Source: Verrucomicrobiia bacterium Tous-C4TDCM
Lineage (GTDB): Bacteria; Verrucomicrobiota; Verrucomicrobiia; Verrucomicrobiales; Akkermansiaceae
DNA length: 38,399 nt
NCBI GenBank assembly: GCA_002304315.1
Contig: NEUO01000017.1
Location: 1 to 38,399 of the forward strand
Reading direction: 5' to 3'
In this document: positions 16,908-24,722 of the stretch, piece by piece
How the letters are laid out: each line of letters opens with the position of its first letter
Position numbering within the stretch: the stretch's first letter is position 1
The notes under the pieces: model-generated
What the model was told of the DNA's origin: nothing
What the model saw: the letters and a program-made list of their open reading frames with translations, nothing else
Database searches by the model: none
Program-made: the position numbers and the translations under genes

Positions 16908-18443
16908 ATGATCCACCGTGCCGAGGACGTCCAAGCCCGACTTTTCGAGGAGATTCAACACGGAGGCGGGGTAGGACGAAAGGCGGCCGGCGCGTCCAAA
17001 AAGGCCAATCCATCCGAGTTCGGGCTGAAGTCGCCGTCGCAGGTGGCGAAGAACTTCGTGCTGGATACCAACGTCCTGCTCCACGACCCGGCTTGCCTCG
17101 GCCGCTTCACGGACAACCACATTTGCATCCCGGTCGATGTCCTCGCAGAGCTCGACCGCTTCAAGTCCGAGCAGACCGAGCGCGGCGCGAACGCCCGCAA
17201 GATCCACCGGATGCTGACGGAGACCTTTTCCTGCGCGAAGAACGTGACCAGCGGCGTGCCGACCGATGGCGGCGGCACCCTGCGGCTGGTCATCTACGAT
17301 CCCGCGCTGTGCCCGAAGAACTCGGAAATGCTCTCGCGTTTCCACCGGATCTTTCCCGACAAGGAGCGCGTCGATCACCGCATCCTCGCCTGCACGCTGC
17401 TGCTGATGGCGCACAACCAGGCACCGGTGGTGCTGGTGACCAAGGACCTCAACATGCAGCTCAAGGCCCGCTCGGTCGGAATCGAGTGCCAGGACTACCT
17501 CAACGACAAGGTCGAGTCGCGCGATGTCTCCAGCTACGATGTCCGTCGTATTGAAGTCGAGTCGGCCGAGCTCCAGCGCTTTGCCAGCACCGGCGATATC
17601 GTCATCGAGAATAGCCGCGTCTCTGACATCGTGCTCAACCAGTACGTCCTGCTCGAAGCGGGCGAGAAGCAGACCATGCCAGCGCGAATGACCGCGGGCG
17701 GCAAGCTGGTGCGCTTGCAGATTCCCGAGGCGCTCAAGATCCAGGACGGCACCGCCTTGAAGCCGATGAATCTCGGCCAGCGCTGCCTGATCGATGCCTT
17801 GCTGAATCCCGACATTTCGCTGGTCACCTGCTACGGTCAGGCCGGCACCGGCAAGACCTTGGTGGCGGTCGCGGCGGGCCTGCATGAGATGTTCAACCGC
17901 CGCTACAACGGTCTCACCGTCAGCCGGCCGGTGGTCGCGATGGGCGACCAGCTCGGCTTCCTGCCGGGAACGCTGGACGAGAAGATGCGGCCGTGGCTTC
18001 AGCCGATTCACGACGCGCTCGACCTGCTGATGCGCCCGGTCACACCGCTCGGCCCGCGCCGCAAACAGCCGAAGTCCGAGAGTGGAGGTCCCGGCGGCCC
18101 GGTCAAGAAGCCGTGGGAAATCCTGATGGATCAAGGGATCATCGAGGTGGAAGCGCTCTGCTACATCCGCGGCCGTTCCATCCCGAACCGTTTCTTCGTG
18201 CTCGACGAGGCCCAGCAGCTCACCCCGCAGGAGGCCAAGACGGTCGTCACCCGGATGTCACGCGGCTCCAAGCTGGTGCTCGTCGGCGACCCCGCGCAAA
18301 TCGACAACCCCTACGTCGACAGCCGCAGCAACGGCCTGGTTTACACCCGCAACCGACTCAAGGGCCTGCCCTTCGTCGCCCACGTCTCGCTCAGTCGTGG
18401 CGAGCGCTCGGAACTGGCGGACGCCGGGGCGCAGTTGATGTGA
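16908..18443 (+). CDS. PIN-PhoH fusion ATPase (PhoH2/YlaK type)
   Basis: A 511-residue two-domain protein. The N-terminal PIN nuclease domain (about residues 47-210) begins NFVLDTNVLLHDP, with Asp53 as the first acidic ligand, and continues with acidic residues near VDVLAELDRF, KERVDHRIL and LVTKDLNMQ. The C-terminal PhoH domain has Walker A GQAGTGKT (310-317) and Walker B FFVLDEAQQ (429-437), then VGDPAQIDNPYVD. PhoH2 proteins are described as RNA helicase/ribonucleases. Here a Gly/Pro/Lys-rich insert (about 383-402) lies between the two Walker motifs. About 150 bp separates it from menE. An REP-like element and a terminator follow. Confidence 0.93.
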   Translation: MIHRAEDVQARLFEEIQHGGGVGRKAAGASKKANPSEFGLKSPSQVAKNFVLDTNVLLHDPACLGRFTDNHICIPVDVLAELDRFKSEQTERGANARKIHRMLTETFSCAKNVTSGVPTDGGGTLRLVIYDPALCPKNSEMLSRFHRIFPDKERVDHRILACTLLLMAHNQAPVVLVTKDLNMQLKARSVGIECQDYLNDKVESRDVSSYDVRRIEVESAELQRFASTGDIVIENSRVSDIVLNQYVLLEAGEKQTMPARMTAGGKLVRLQIPEALKIQDGTALKPMNLGQRCLIDALLNPDISLVTCYGQAGTGKTLVAVAAGLHEMFNRRYNGLTVSRPVVAMGDQLGFLPGTLDEKMRPWLQPIHDALDLLMRPVTPLGPRRKQPKSESGGPGGPVKKPWEILMDQGIIEVEALCYIRGRSIPNRFFVLDEAQQLTPQEAKTVVTRMSRGSKLVLVGDPAQIDNPYVDSRSNGLVYTRNRLKGLPFVAHVSLSRGERSELADAGAQLM

Positions 18444-18448
18444 ACCCC

Positions 18449-18476
18449 CCGGGAGCGCTGGTCTTCAGACCGGCAG
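18449..18476 (+). repeat. REP-like palindrome, single copy
   Basis: CCGGGAGCGCTGGTCTTCAG followed by ACCGGC matches the 8.0-kb and 13.7-kb elements with one change (CGCTGG for CGCCGG). It lies a few bases after the PhoH stop and just before its terminator. Confidence 0.8.
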
Positions 18477-18481
18477 CCTTC

Positions 18482-18514
18482 AAAAGAGCGACCTCTCCAA
18501 GGTCGCTCTTTTTT
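18482..18514 (+). terminator. Intrinsic terminator of the PIN-PhoH gene
   Basis: A 12-bp stem (AAAAGAGCGACC at 18482-18493 paired with 18501-18512), a 7-nt loop and a T6 tract. The next 160 bp (18515-18674) up to the lipoprotein start contain nothing else I can name. Confidence 0.9.
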
Positions 18515-18674
18515 CAGAACTGCATCTCCCGAATCCGCCGGTCGAAGCGGCGCATGGGCGTGATTTCTTTCCAGCTTCTTCATCCGCTCCTCCTTCGACG
18601 GGTCCTGAAAGTTGCACGGCTGTGTTACAGCCCCTCCGTTGACAGCCACTCCGGGCCGTCGTTTACTCGCGCGG

Positions 18675-19253
18675 ATGTTTTCCTGGTTCCGCAGTTGCCT
18701 GGTTCTCTCCCCGTTCGTGGTGGCGGGATGCGGCTTCATGCCGCAGGACCAAGGATGGCGGGACGCTCTGGCGATGCAGACCGCGCAGCTCGGCTACCGG
18801 AACTGGATCGTGATCGCCGAGGCTTCGTTTCCCGCGCACAGCCGGCCCGGTGTGCGCCAGATCAATGCAAACGAGGAGATCCCGGCGGTGGTCGATGAGG
18901 TGCTGAGGACCCTCGAGCAGACGGAGCATGTGACGCCGCGGGTTTACGTGGCGCGTGAGTTGCGGGCGGTGGAGAACGACTACGCGCCGGGGATCGATGA
19001 ATTCCGCCAGCAGCTCAAGCCGGCGATGCATGCCCACGAGACGACCGAACTTGAGAACCATTCGCTGGTCACCTTGATCGAGGATGCGACGAAGAGCTTT
19101 AACGTGCTGGTCATCCGGACCACCACCGCCTTGCCCTACACCAGCGTCTTCATGGAGCTGCAGCCGGGCTACTGGAACTCGGATTCCGAATCCGCATTGC
19201 GCGAAAAGCTGGAGCGTCAGCGGATGCAAAAGCTGGCCCGGCCGCTTCCTTGA
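18675..19253 (+). CDS. Putative lipoprotein with a degenerate RbsD/FucU-like domain
   Basis: A 192-residue protein. MFSWFRSCLVLSPFVVAGCG is a type II signal peptide with lipobox VAGC. The mature part aligns by eye to the RbsD/FucU sugar-mutarotase family: LGYRNWIVIAEASFPAHSRP resembles the family motif LGHxDxIVIADANFP, the middle EEIPAVVDEVLRTLE resembles the helical segment, and IRTTTALPYTSVFMELQPGY resembles the C-terminal RTGExxPYANIIL. The conserved catalytic His of LGH is Tyr here and the Asp in IADA is Glu, so enzymatic mutarotation is doubtful. A cell-envelope binding role is possible. The family link is inference. Confidence 0.65.
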   Translation: MFSWFRSCLVLSPFVVAGCGFMPQDQGWRDALAMQTAQLGYRNWIVIAEASFPAHSRPGVRQINANEEIPAVVDEVLRTLEQTEHVTPRVYVARELRAVENDYAPGIDEFRQQLKPAMHAHETTELENHSLVTLIEDATKSFNVLVIRTTTALPYTSVFMELQPGYWNSDSESALREKLERQRMQKLARPLP

Positions 19254-19271
19254 ACCTAGGCTTTTGCGGCA

Positions 19272-19556
19272 ATGAACAAGACGGAGGAAGTGAAGGTGGA
19301 GCGCGAGTTCGCGTGGATCGGGGATGCGGTGCTGGCGCTGTTCGCCCGGTCCTGGGTGCTGCGCGAGCGGGGATCAATGGATGGCGAATGGTTCACCCGG
19401 CTGACCTCGAATGATTTCCTGAGTGCGTTCGGCCCTCCGACCGCCGTCGAGGCGAAGATCGGCCGGATCTACCGCGAGCAGGGGCTGGACGCGGCCTTCT
19501 CGTGGATCGATGCCGAGTTCATCCCGCTGTTCCGCAAGCAGATGGCGAAGCGGTGA
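19272..19556 (+). CDS. Mini RNase III-like single-domain protein
   Basis: A 94-residue protein starting MNKTEEVKVEREF. The segment EFAWIGDAVLALFARSWVL matches the RNase III signature (EFLGDAVL type), with the conserved Asp18. FTRLTSNDFLSAFGPPTAVEAKIGRIY covers the following helices, where Mini-III has its second acidic region (here EAKIG). No dsRNA-binding domain is present. It is shorter than Bacillus Mini-III (about 140), and two of the four expected acidic ligands are hard to place, so activity is uncertain. It is 18 bp after the lipoprotein gene and probably co-transcribed with it. Confidence 0.6.
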   Translation: MNKTEEVKVEREFAWIGDAVLALFARSWVLRERGSMDGEWFTRLTSNDFLSAFGPPTAVEAKIGRIYREQGLDAAFSWIDAEFIPLFRKQMAKR

Positions 19557-19569
19557 GGCTGAAAGCCGA

Positions 19570-19718
19570 GTTGAGAGTCTAGGGTTGATTGTTGATAGTT
19601 TGGAATAAGGGGCTTGCGCCGAGTTCCTGGCTCACCCGGAGAATGAGGTTCCAATCCGACGTGAATTCTTCTGGATCAGCTATCAACCATCCACTTTCAA
19701 CTATCGACTTTCCTCTTA
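19570..19718. repeat. Two heptad arrays in opposite orientation
   Basis: A first array (19570-19604) reads in sevens as GTTGAGA, GTCTAGG, GTTGATT, GTTGATA, GTTTGGA. A second array (19677-19718) reads CAGCTAT, CAACCAT, CCACTTT, CAACTAT, CGACTTT, CCTCTTA. Reverse-complementing the second yields GTTG/ATAG units like those of the first. The pair sits between two convergent genes with 72 bp of unrelated sequence between the arms. Confidence 0.7.
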
Positions 19719-19734
19719 GGGTGAGCGATTCCCG

Positions 19735-20469
19735 CTACATCGTCAGAAGCTTTCCTCCCGCGATGACCAGCACCGTGGCCAGCAGGATTTGAATGCCGCG
19801 CACCGGGATGCGACGGCTTCCCAGATGCGAACCGGCCAGCCCGGCGAGGGCCGCGACGATGGCCAGCCACCATGCGAAAGCGGGCACCGGCCGGCCGCTG
19901 CCGAGGTGGCCACCGAGCCCGGCGAGGGAGTTCACGAGGATGAAGGGAGCCGAGACCGCAGCGGCCTGCTTCGCCTTCGACCAGCCGCGCAGGAGCATCA
20001 GCGGGGTGAGAAAAATCCCGCCTCCCGTGCCAGTCAGTCCGGAGAGCAGGCCGATGCCCGCGCCGGTGGCAAGCGCGGTGCGGCGGGCGGGGGGGGAGGT
20101 TTCCGCGGGGTCGCCTTTGCGGAGGAAAAGGCGGGCGGCGGAGAACAGCAGGACCACGCCGAGCAAGGGCTTGAGATAGGTGGCGGGGAGAAGAAGGTAG
20201 CCGCCCAGCGCCGCCGCGGGGACCGAGAGCAAGGCGAAGGGCCAGAACAGCGGCCACGAGAAGTACCCGGCCCGTGCGAACTGGACGGTGCCGATCACGG
20301 CGACCACGACATTCAGCACCAGCGCGACCGGCTTGACCGTGGTCGCCGCGAAGCCGGCCAGGGTGAGCACCGCGATGTAGCCCGATGCCCCGGCGTGTCC
20401 GACCGAGGAATAAAGGAACGCGACCACCGCGATGCCGGCGGCGAGCAGGGTGAGGTGAAAGGGATCCAT
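19735..20469 (-). CDS. TauE/SafE (TSUP) family membrane transporter
   Basis: A 244-residue protein with about eight TM helices in two similar halves. Each half carries a glycine-rich signature: VAFLYSSVGHAGASGYIAVL in the first and GIGLLSGLTGTGGGIFLTPLMLL in the second. Family members export sulfite, sulfoacetate or other small anions, or take up sulfur compounds; the substrate here is not determined by sequence or neighbours. ATG 20469 gives the normal N terminus (MDPFHLTLLAAGIA). The stop lies just beyond the heptad arrays. Confidence 0.9.
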   Translation of the reverse strand: MDPFHLTLLAAGIAVVAFLYSSVGHAGASGYIAVLTLAGFAATTVKPVALVLNVVVAVIGTVQFARAGYFSWPLFWPFALLSVPAAALGGYLLLPATYLKPLLGVVLLFSAARLFLRKGDPAETSPPARRTALATGAGIGLLSGLTGTGGGIFLTPLMLLRGWSKAKQAAAVSAPFILVNSLAGLGGHLGSGRPVPAFAWWLAIVAALAGLAGSHLGSRRIPVRGIQILLATVLVIAGGKLLTM

Positions 20470-20617
20470 CGGCCGACCTTTTCAAGACCTCCCGCCGCGC
20501 CGATGCAAGCCCGGGGGATGGAGACGTCTGTTGGGAGAGCGACCACGACACGCCGGCCTCACGGATCGGGCGGCATTTTTTCGGCGAGTGACGGTTCGTA
20601 GCGCCGGGCGATCCCGA

Positions 20618-20773
20618 TCATCTTCGGCCCGGAATCAAGGATTCCGAAAGGATTACGCTGCGGTAGTTGGTGGTCGACCAGTCGGCGAATTCAATGAAGC
20701 GGAAGCCGAGCTTGTCATACCAGGATTGCAGGTGGACGGCGGGTTCTGCGATATCGAAGGCGCGTGTCCTGAA
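20618..20773 (-). pseudogene. C-terminal remnant of a GNAT-like acetyltransferase
   Basis: In the 413-bp gap between the TauE/SafE gene and trxA (20470-20882), one minus-strand frame keeps about 50 family-like residues: AFDIAEPAVHLQSWYDKLGF, then RFIEFADWSTTNYRSVILSE. The WYDKLGF and NYRS elements are typical of the C-terminal half of GNAT domains. Upstream in this frame the sequence turns into basic low-complexity nonsense and there is no start codon with a SAM-binding-type or acetyl-CoA motif, so only a fragment remains. The rest of the gap shows nothing I can assign. Confidence 0.5.
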
Positions 20774-20882
20774 CGTCGGGGAATCGGACCGGGAGGATCG
20801 TCGAAGGGAAAAGTTCCGCGCGAACGCGAAGACGGCCGGAGCTCGCGCGCCGGCCGTTCTCGAAAACGGGAGAATGATACAA

Positions 20883-21203
20883 TCAGGCGAGGGCCAGCAG
20901 CTTCTGCTTGAGCATCTCCTTGGTGACGTTGGCACCGACGATCTGGTCCTTCACCTCGCCGTCCTTGAAGAACAGGAGGAGCGGGATGCTCTTCACGCCG
21001 TATTTCACGGAGAGGTTTCGGGCTTCGTCGACGTTGACCTTGCCGACCTTGGCCTGGCCGTCGAGCTCGCCGGAAAGCTGGTCGATCAAGGGTCCGATCA
21101 TCTTGCAGGGTCCGCACCACTCGGCCCAGAAGTCCACCAGGACGGGAACGGAGGACTCGATGACTTCGGATTGAAAATTGCTTTCGTTGAATTGCTCAGC
21201 CAT
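20883..21203 (-). CDS. trxA: Thioredoxin
   Basis: A 106-residue cytosolic disulfide reductase. The active site WCGPC gives Cys30 and Cys33 (VDFWAEWCGPCKMIGP), and the cis-proline lies in KYGVKSIPLLLFFKDGE. Length and all core strands are normal. It is monocistronic as far as can be seen; a hairpin lies upstream at 21236-21270. It could supply electrons to the Bcp peroxiredoxin at 7.5 kb. Confidence 0.97.
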   Translation of the reverse strand: MAEQFNESNFQSEVIESSVPVLVDFWAEWCGPCKMIGPLIDQLSGELDGQAKVGKVNVDEARNLSVKYGVKSIPLLLFFKDGEVKDQIVGANVTKEMLKQKLLALA

Positions 21204-21235
21204 GGCGGGAAGGTGGAGGGGACCCCGGAAATGTC

Positions 21236-21270
21236 AAGGACCGCCCTGCCACGGGGGCGGAGCGGTCCTT
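21236..21270 (-). terminator. Hairpin, possible terminator downstream of 21295-22030 genes
   Basis: AAGGACCGC (21236-21244) pairs perfectly with GCGGTCCTT (21262-21270) around a 17-nt G/C-rich loop. On the minus strand it follows the small ORF at 21295-21375. The T-tract is weak, so termination is only plausible. Confidence 0.5.
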
Positions 21271-21294
21271 GCAGAAGCAGATCGACGCGGATCC

Positions 21295-21375
21295 TCAGGT
21301 CGGCGTGGTGCCGGTGAGGAAGGCCAAGGCGAGAACGCCGGCGGCGATGAGGAAGGTGATGATGGGGTAGATCAT
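21295..21375 (-). CDS. Candidate 26-residue membrane microprotein
   Basis: A short frame (ATG 21375, TGA ending at 21295) encodes MIYPIITFLIAAGVLALAFL followed by TGTTPT: a single hydrophobic helix with a short polar tail. It begins 25 bp after the stop of the Pro/Ala-rich membrane protein on the same strand and is followed by a hairpin. I see no clear Shine-Dalgarno site. Such a clean TM peptide in this gap is suggestive but could be chance. Confidence 0.4.
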   Translation of the reverse strand: MIYPIITFLIAAGVLALAFLTGTTPT

Positions 21376-21400
21376 GGGATTGGTGAGTTTCGGGTTGTCG

Positions 21401-22030
21401 TTAGAACAGCTTGTCCCAGCCTTCCCAGAGGCTGACGGTCATGCTCTGAAGCACCACCACGGCGGCGGCGCCGACGAAGCCGAGGATCGAGAGGATGTTC
21501 GAAATGGTGGAGACACCGGCGCTTTCCTCTTCGTCACCGGAAGTGCGGATGGTGGCGGCCTGGGTCAGCGAGGGACCGGAAGTGCCGAGCGGCTGGGTCG
21601 GCGGCTGGAGCTGCACGGTAGCCTTCGGCAGGGAAACGGTCTGGCCGCCGGGAGCACCGAGCGGGGCGGTCTTCAGCGCGACGGTCGGAGCACCGGCACC
21701 CACGGGGGTGTTCAAGCGGATCGTCGGGGCGGGAGCCGGGGCAGTAGGGGCACCGGCGGGGCGGAGGGCGATGGTCGGCGCTGGGGCGGGACGCGGCGCG
21801 GCCACGCTCGGGGCCGGCGGAGCTGAAATGCCGCTGGGCATCGGGGGCTTCGGCACGACAGGTGCTCCGGGAGCGGCTGGCGGCGCGTCGGATGCCTTGA
21901 GGGTCACCCGCACGGTCTCCTTTTTCAGCGGGATGGACGAAGTTTGCTTGGAGGCCGGCATCGACGAGGTGGCCCGGGGTGCGGGGATCGTCGAGGAGGG
22001 CTGTGGTGGTGGGATTTCGTTTTCGCTCAT
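21401..22030 (-). CDS. Pro/Ala-rich protein with C-terminal TM helix
   Basis: A 209-residue protein. Residues 1-165 are low-complexity Pro/Ala/Ser/Thr-rich and probably disordered, with a charged SIPLKKETVRVTLKA motif near residue 32 and several repeats of the form PTIxLxxP/PTVALK. A single TM helix (about 178-200: ILSILGFVGAAAVVVLQSMT) is followed by SLWEGWDKLF. This is a tail-anchored topology with a long flexible arm. I do not recognise the family. The KKETVRVTL motif and the repeats may be binding sites for a partner. Confidence 0.75.
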   Translation of the reverse strand: MSENEIPPPQPSSTIPAPRATSSMPASKQTSSIPLKKETVRVTLKASDAPPAAPGAPVVPKPPMPSGISAPPAPSVAAPRPAPAPTIALRPAGAPTAPAPAPTIRLNTPVGAGAPTVALKTAPLGAPGGQTVSLPKATVQLQPPTQPLGTSGPSLTQAATIRTSGDEEESAGVSTISNILSILGFVGAAAVVVLQSMTVSLWEGWDKLF

Positions 22031-22205
22031 TGCGGGGCGTTTCTGGATTGCGAGGTTGGAGAAGGCAACCAGCCCCCTGCCGACGTGTCAAACCTCCATC
22101 TCGCGTCCGGACCAAAGTGCGGGATCTTTTTTCGTTTCCGGTGCGATCCCGCCATTTGCCGTCCGGGTGCTTGACCCGGCGGGGATCGGGCTTTGACTGC
22201 CTGCC

Positions 22206-23564
22206 ATGACCACGCGTCGCTCTTTCCTCGGCACCACCGGCCTGGCTTTCCTCGGCCTGCAGCACTACACCCGGGCGGCGGATTCTTCCCGGGTGATCGA
22301 GCCCTTCGGCCCGCTGATCAAGGACCCGAAGGGAATCATCGATCTCCCGGAAGGCTTCCGCTACCGGCTGCTGGCGAAGCGCGGCGAGCCGATGACCGAC
22401 GGCTTCAAGGTCCCCGGCATGGCCGATGGGATGGCGGCCTTCGCGGGGCCGGACGGTAAAGTGGTGGTCGTCTGCAACCACGAGATTGGTCTTGAAATGA
22501 CCGGCATGGGGCCCTTTGCGAATAATACGCGGTTGCCCGACGGCTTCGATGCCGCGCTTTCGTTCGATTCGGGCGACGATGGCCGGAATCCGTCGCTCGG
22601 CGGCACCACGAACCTCGTTTTCGACCCGGCGAGCGGCGAAAAGACCGCGCATTTCCTGTCCCTCACCGGCACCGACCGCAACTGCGCCGGGGGGGCGATG
22701 CCTTGGGGCTCATGGATCACCTGCGAGGAACCGGCGGATCTTACCCAGGGCCACGGCCAGCGCCACGGCTGGTGCTTCGAGGTGAAAGCGACCGCCGAGC
22801 CGGGCGTGCAGAAGCCGGTCCCGCTCAAGGCGCTCGGCCGTTTCCGCCACGAGGCCGTGGCGCTCGATCCTGAAACCGGCATCCTCTATCTGACCGAGGA
22901 CCGTGGCGACGGGCTGCTTTACCGCTTCCTGCCGGAGAAAAAGAACGACCTCACCAAGGGCCAATTGCAGGCGCTGGCGATCGTCGACAAGCCGTCCGCC
23001 AATCTCCAGAACTACGATCCCGATTCGAAGTGGCTGGCGGCCGGCTCGGCGATGAAAGCGACGTGGATCGACCTCAAGGACACCGATTCGCCGAAAGACG
23101 ACCTGCGGATCCGCGGTCACAAAGCCGGCGCGGCTCGCTTTGCCCGCGGCGAGGGGATTCACCTCGTCGGCAAATCCTTCTTCATCTGCTGCACCGACGG
23201 CGGGCCGTCTCGCCGCGGCCAGATCTTCAAGCTCGATCCCTCCGGTGACGCCGCGAAACCCGACACGCTCGAGCTTTTCCTCCAGCCTGAGGAAAGCGAC
23301 CTGCTGACCAACGGCGACAACCTCTGCCCGGCTCCGTGGGGCGGGATCGTCATCTGCGAAGACCTGATCGACCCCAGCTTCTCGCCCGCCGCCCACGTCC
23401 GCTGCGTCACGCCGGAGGGCAAGATTTTCACCCTCGCCCGGAATTCCAACGGCCAGGGCGAATTCGCCGGGGGCTGCTTCTCGCCGGACGGCAAGTGGTT
23501 CTTCGTCAATCTCCAGGCCCGCGGGCTGACGCTGGCGGTGACCGGACCTTGGGAGAAGGCGTGA
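22206..23564 (+). CDS. PhoX-like (DUF839) Tat-exported protein
   Basis: A 452-residue protein beginning with a Tat signal peptide (TTRRSFLGTTGLAFLGL, twin-arginine motif RRSFLG), so it folds in the cytoplasm and is exported folded. The body shows PhoX/DUF839 features: LPEGFRYRLLAKRGEPMTDG, CNHEIG, GGTTNLVFDP, WGSWITCEEP, RFRHEAVALDPETGILYLTED and LCPAPWGGIVICED. PhoX is a calcium/iron alkaline phosphatase; the acidic and aromatic ligands look largely present, but activity cannot be confirmed. It stands alone, 52 bp upstream of aroG with a heptad array between them. Confidence 0.9.
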   Translation: MTTRRSFLGTTGLAFLGLQHYTRAADSSRVIEPFGPLIKDPKGIIDLPEGFRYRLLAKRGEPMTDGFKVPGMADGMAAFAGPDGKVVVVCNHEIGLEMTGMGPFANNTRLPDGFDAALSFDSGDDGRNPSLGGTTNLVFDPASGEKTAHFLSLTGTDRNCAGGAMPWGSWITCEEPADLTQGHGQRHGWCFEVKATAEPGVQKPVPLKALGRFRHEAVALDPETGILYLTEDRGDGLLYRFLPEKKNDLTKGQLQALAIVDKPSANLQNYDPDSKWLAAGSAMKATWIDLKDTDSPKDDLRIRGHKAGAARFARGEGIHLVGKSFFICCTDGGPSRRGQIFKLDPSGDAAKPDTLELFLQPEESDLLTNGDNLCPAPWGGIVICEDLIDPSFSPAAHVRCVTPEGKIFTLARNSNGQGEFAGGCFSPDGKWFFVNLQARGLTLAVTGPWEKA

Positions 23565-23577
23565 GCGGCCTTTCTTT

Positions 23578-23612
23578 GGCACTTGGCACTTCTCCCTTGG
23601 CACTTTTCTCTA
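23578..23612 (+). repeat. 7-nt-periodic array (GGCACTT type) before aroG
   Basis: Units GGCACTT, GGCACTT, CTCCCTT, GGCACTT (23578-23605) and TTCTCTA precede the aroG ATG at 23617. The unit order matches the array at 9227, including the third CTC-CTT unit, so the two are copies of one element. Confidence 0.78.
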
Positions 23613-23616
23613 AGGG

Positions 23617-24660
23617 ATGCCCTCGCGCGTCACCGACCTCCACATCGCCCGCAACGTCCCGCTGCCGTCGCCGGCCCGCTTGCAGGCGGAAATCCCGCGC
23701 GGGGATGCTCGGGCGGACTTTGTTGCAAACTCCCGCGCCAACCTGCGATCGCTGCTTTCGGGCAACGACCCGCGTTTTCTGGTGATCGTCGGGCCTTGCT
23801 CGATCCATGACACCGAGGCCGGCATCGAATATGCACACCGCCTCGCCGCCTTGGCGGAGCGGCTGCGCGACAAGCTCTACCTGGTCATGCGGGTCTATTT
23901 CGAAAAGCCGCGCACCACCGTCGGCTGGAAGGGCCTGATCATGGACCCGCGTCTCGACGGCACCGATGACATCCCGGAAGGCCTGCGCCGGGCGCGGCAT
24001 TTTTTGCGCAGCGTCATCGACCTCGGCCTGCCGACCGCGACCGAGTTGCTCGATCCGATCACCCCGCAGTACATCGCCGACCTGATCTCCTGGTCGGCGA
24101 TCGGCGCGCGCACCGCGGAAAGCCAGACGCACCGACAGATGGCGTCCGGGCTGTCGATGCCGCTCGGTTTCAAGAACACGACTTCCGGTGATCTCGTCGC
24201 CGCGATCAACGCGGTGAAGGCCGCCGGCCAGCCGCAGACCTTTCTCGGCGTGTCGGAAGAAGGCATCGCCTCGGCCGTCACCACCACCGGCAATCCCGAC
24301 TGCCATGTCATCCTGCGCGGCGGCGACCACGGCCCGAACTACGACGAAGCTAGTATTTCCGCCGCCCGCGCCGCGTTGATCGCCGCGAAACTCCCACCGA
24401 GCCTGGTGATCGACGCCTCCCACGCCAACTGCGCCAAGGACTGCGCGAAGATGCCCGGCGTCTTCCGCGAGATCGTCCGCCAGCGCGCCGCCGGCGACCG
24501 CTCGATCATCGGGTCGATGCTGGAAAGCAACCTCGTCGCCGGCAACCAGTCTTTCCCCAAGCCGCTCGACCAGCTCGTCCGCGGGCAGTCGATCACGGAC
24601 TCGTGCATCGACTGGGAGACGACGGAGGAGTTGCTGCGGGAGGCAGCGGGGATGCTGTGA
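23617..24660 (+). CDS. aroG: 3-Deoxy-7-phosphoheptulonate (DAHP) synthase, class I
   Basis: A 347-residue enzyme that condenses PEP and erythrose-4-phosphate as the first step of aromatic amino-acid and chorismate synthesis; chorismate also feeds menaquinone. Motifs: LVIVGPCSIHD, VMRVYFEKPRTTVGWKG, PTATELLDP, IGARTAESQTHRQMASGLSM, GFKNTTSGD, ILRGGDHGPNY and VIDASHANC, ending EAAGML. ATG 23617 is chosen because an upstream start would lie inside the repeat array. Its last 27 or so codons are echoed by a decayed copy about 1 kb downstream (25618-25698). Confidence 0.96.
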   Translation: MPSRVTDLHIARNVPLPSPARLQAEIPRGDARADFVANSRANLRSLLSGNDPRFLVIVGPCSIHDTEAGIEYAHRLAALAERLRDKLYLVMRVYFEKPRTTVGWKGLIMDPRLDGTDDIPEGLRRARHFLRSVIDLGLPTATELLDPITPQYIADLISWSAIGARTAESQTHRQMASGLSMPLGFKNTTSGDLVAAINAVKAAGQPQTFLGVSEEGIASAVTTTGNPDCHVILRGGDHGPNYDEASISAARAALIAAKLPPSLVIDASHANCAKDCAKMPGVFREIVRQRAAGDRSIIGSMLESNLVAGNQSFPKPLDQLVRGQSITDSCIDWETTEELLREAAGML

Positions 24661-24722
24661 CTCAGGCCTTCCTGCCTAAGAATGCAGCACGACAGTGCGT
24701 TTTAGCGGACGTGCGACATTTG

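Noticed and set aside
18515-18674. Possible short gene between PIN-PhoH and the lipoprotein
   Set aside because: The minus-strand frames are broken by stops within 25 codons and show no conserved motif.
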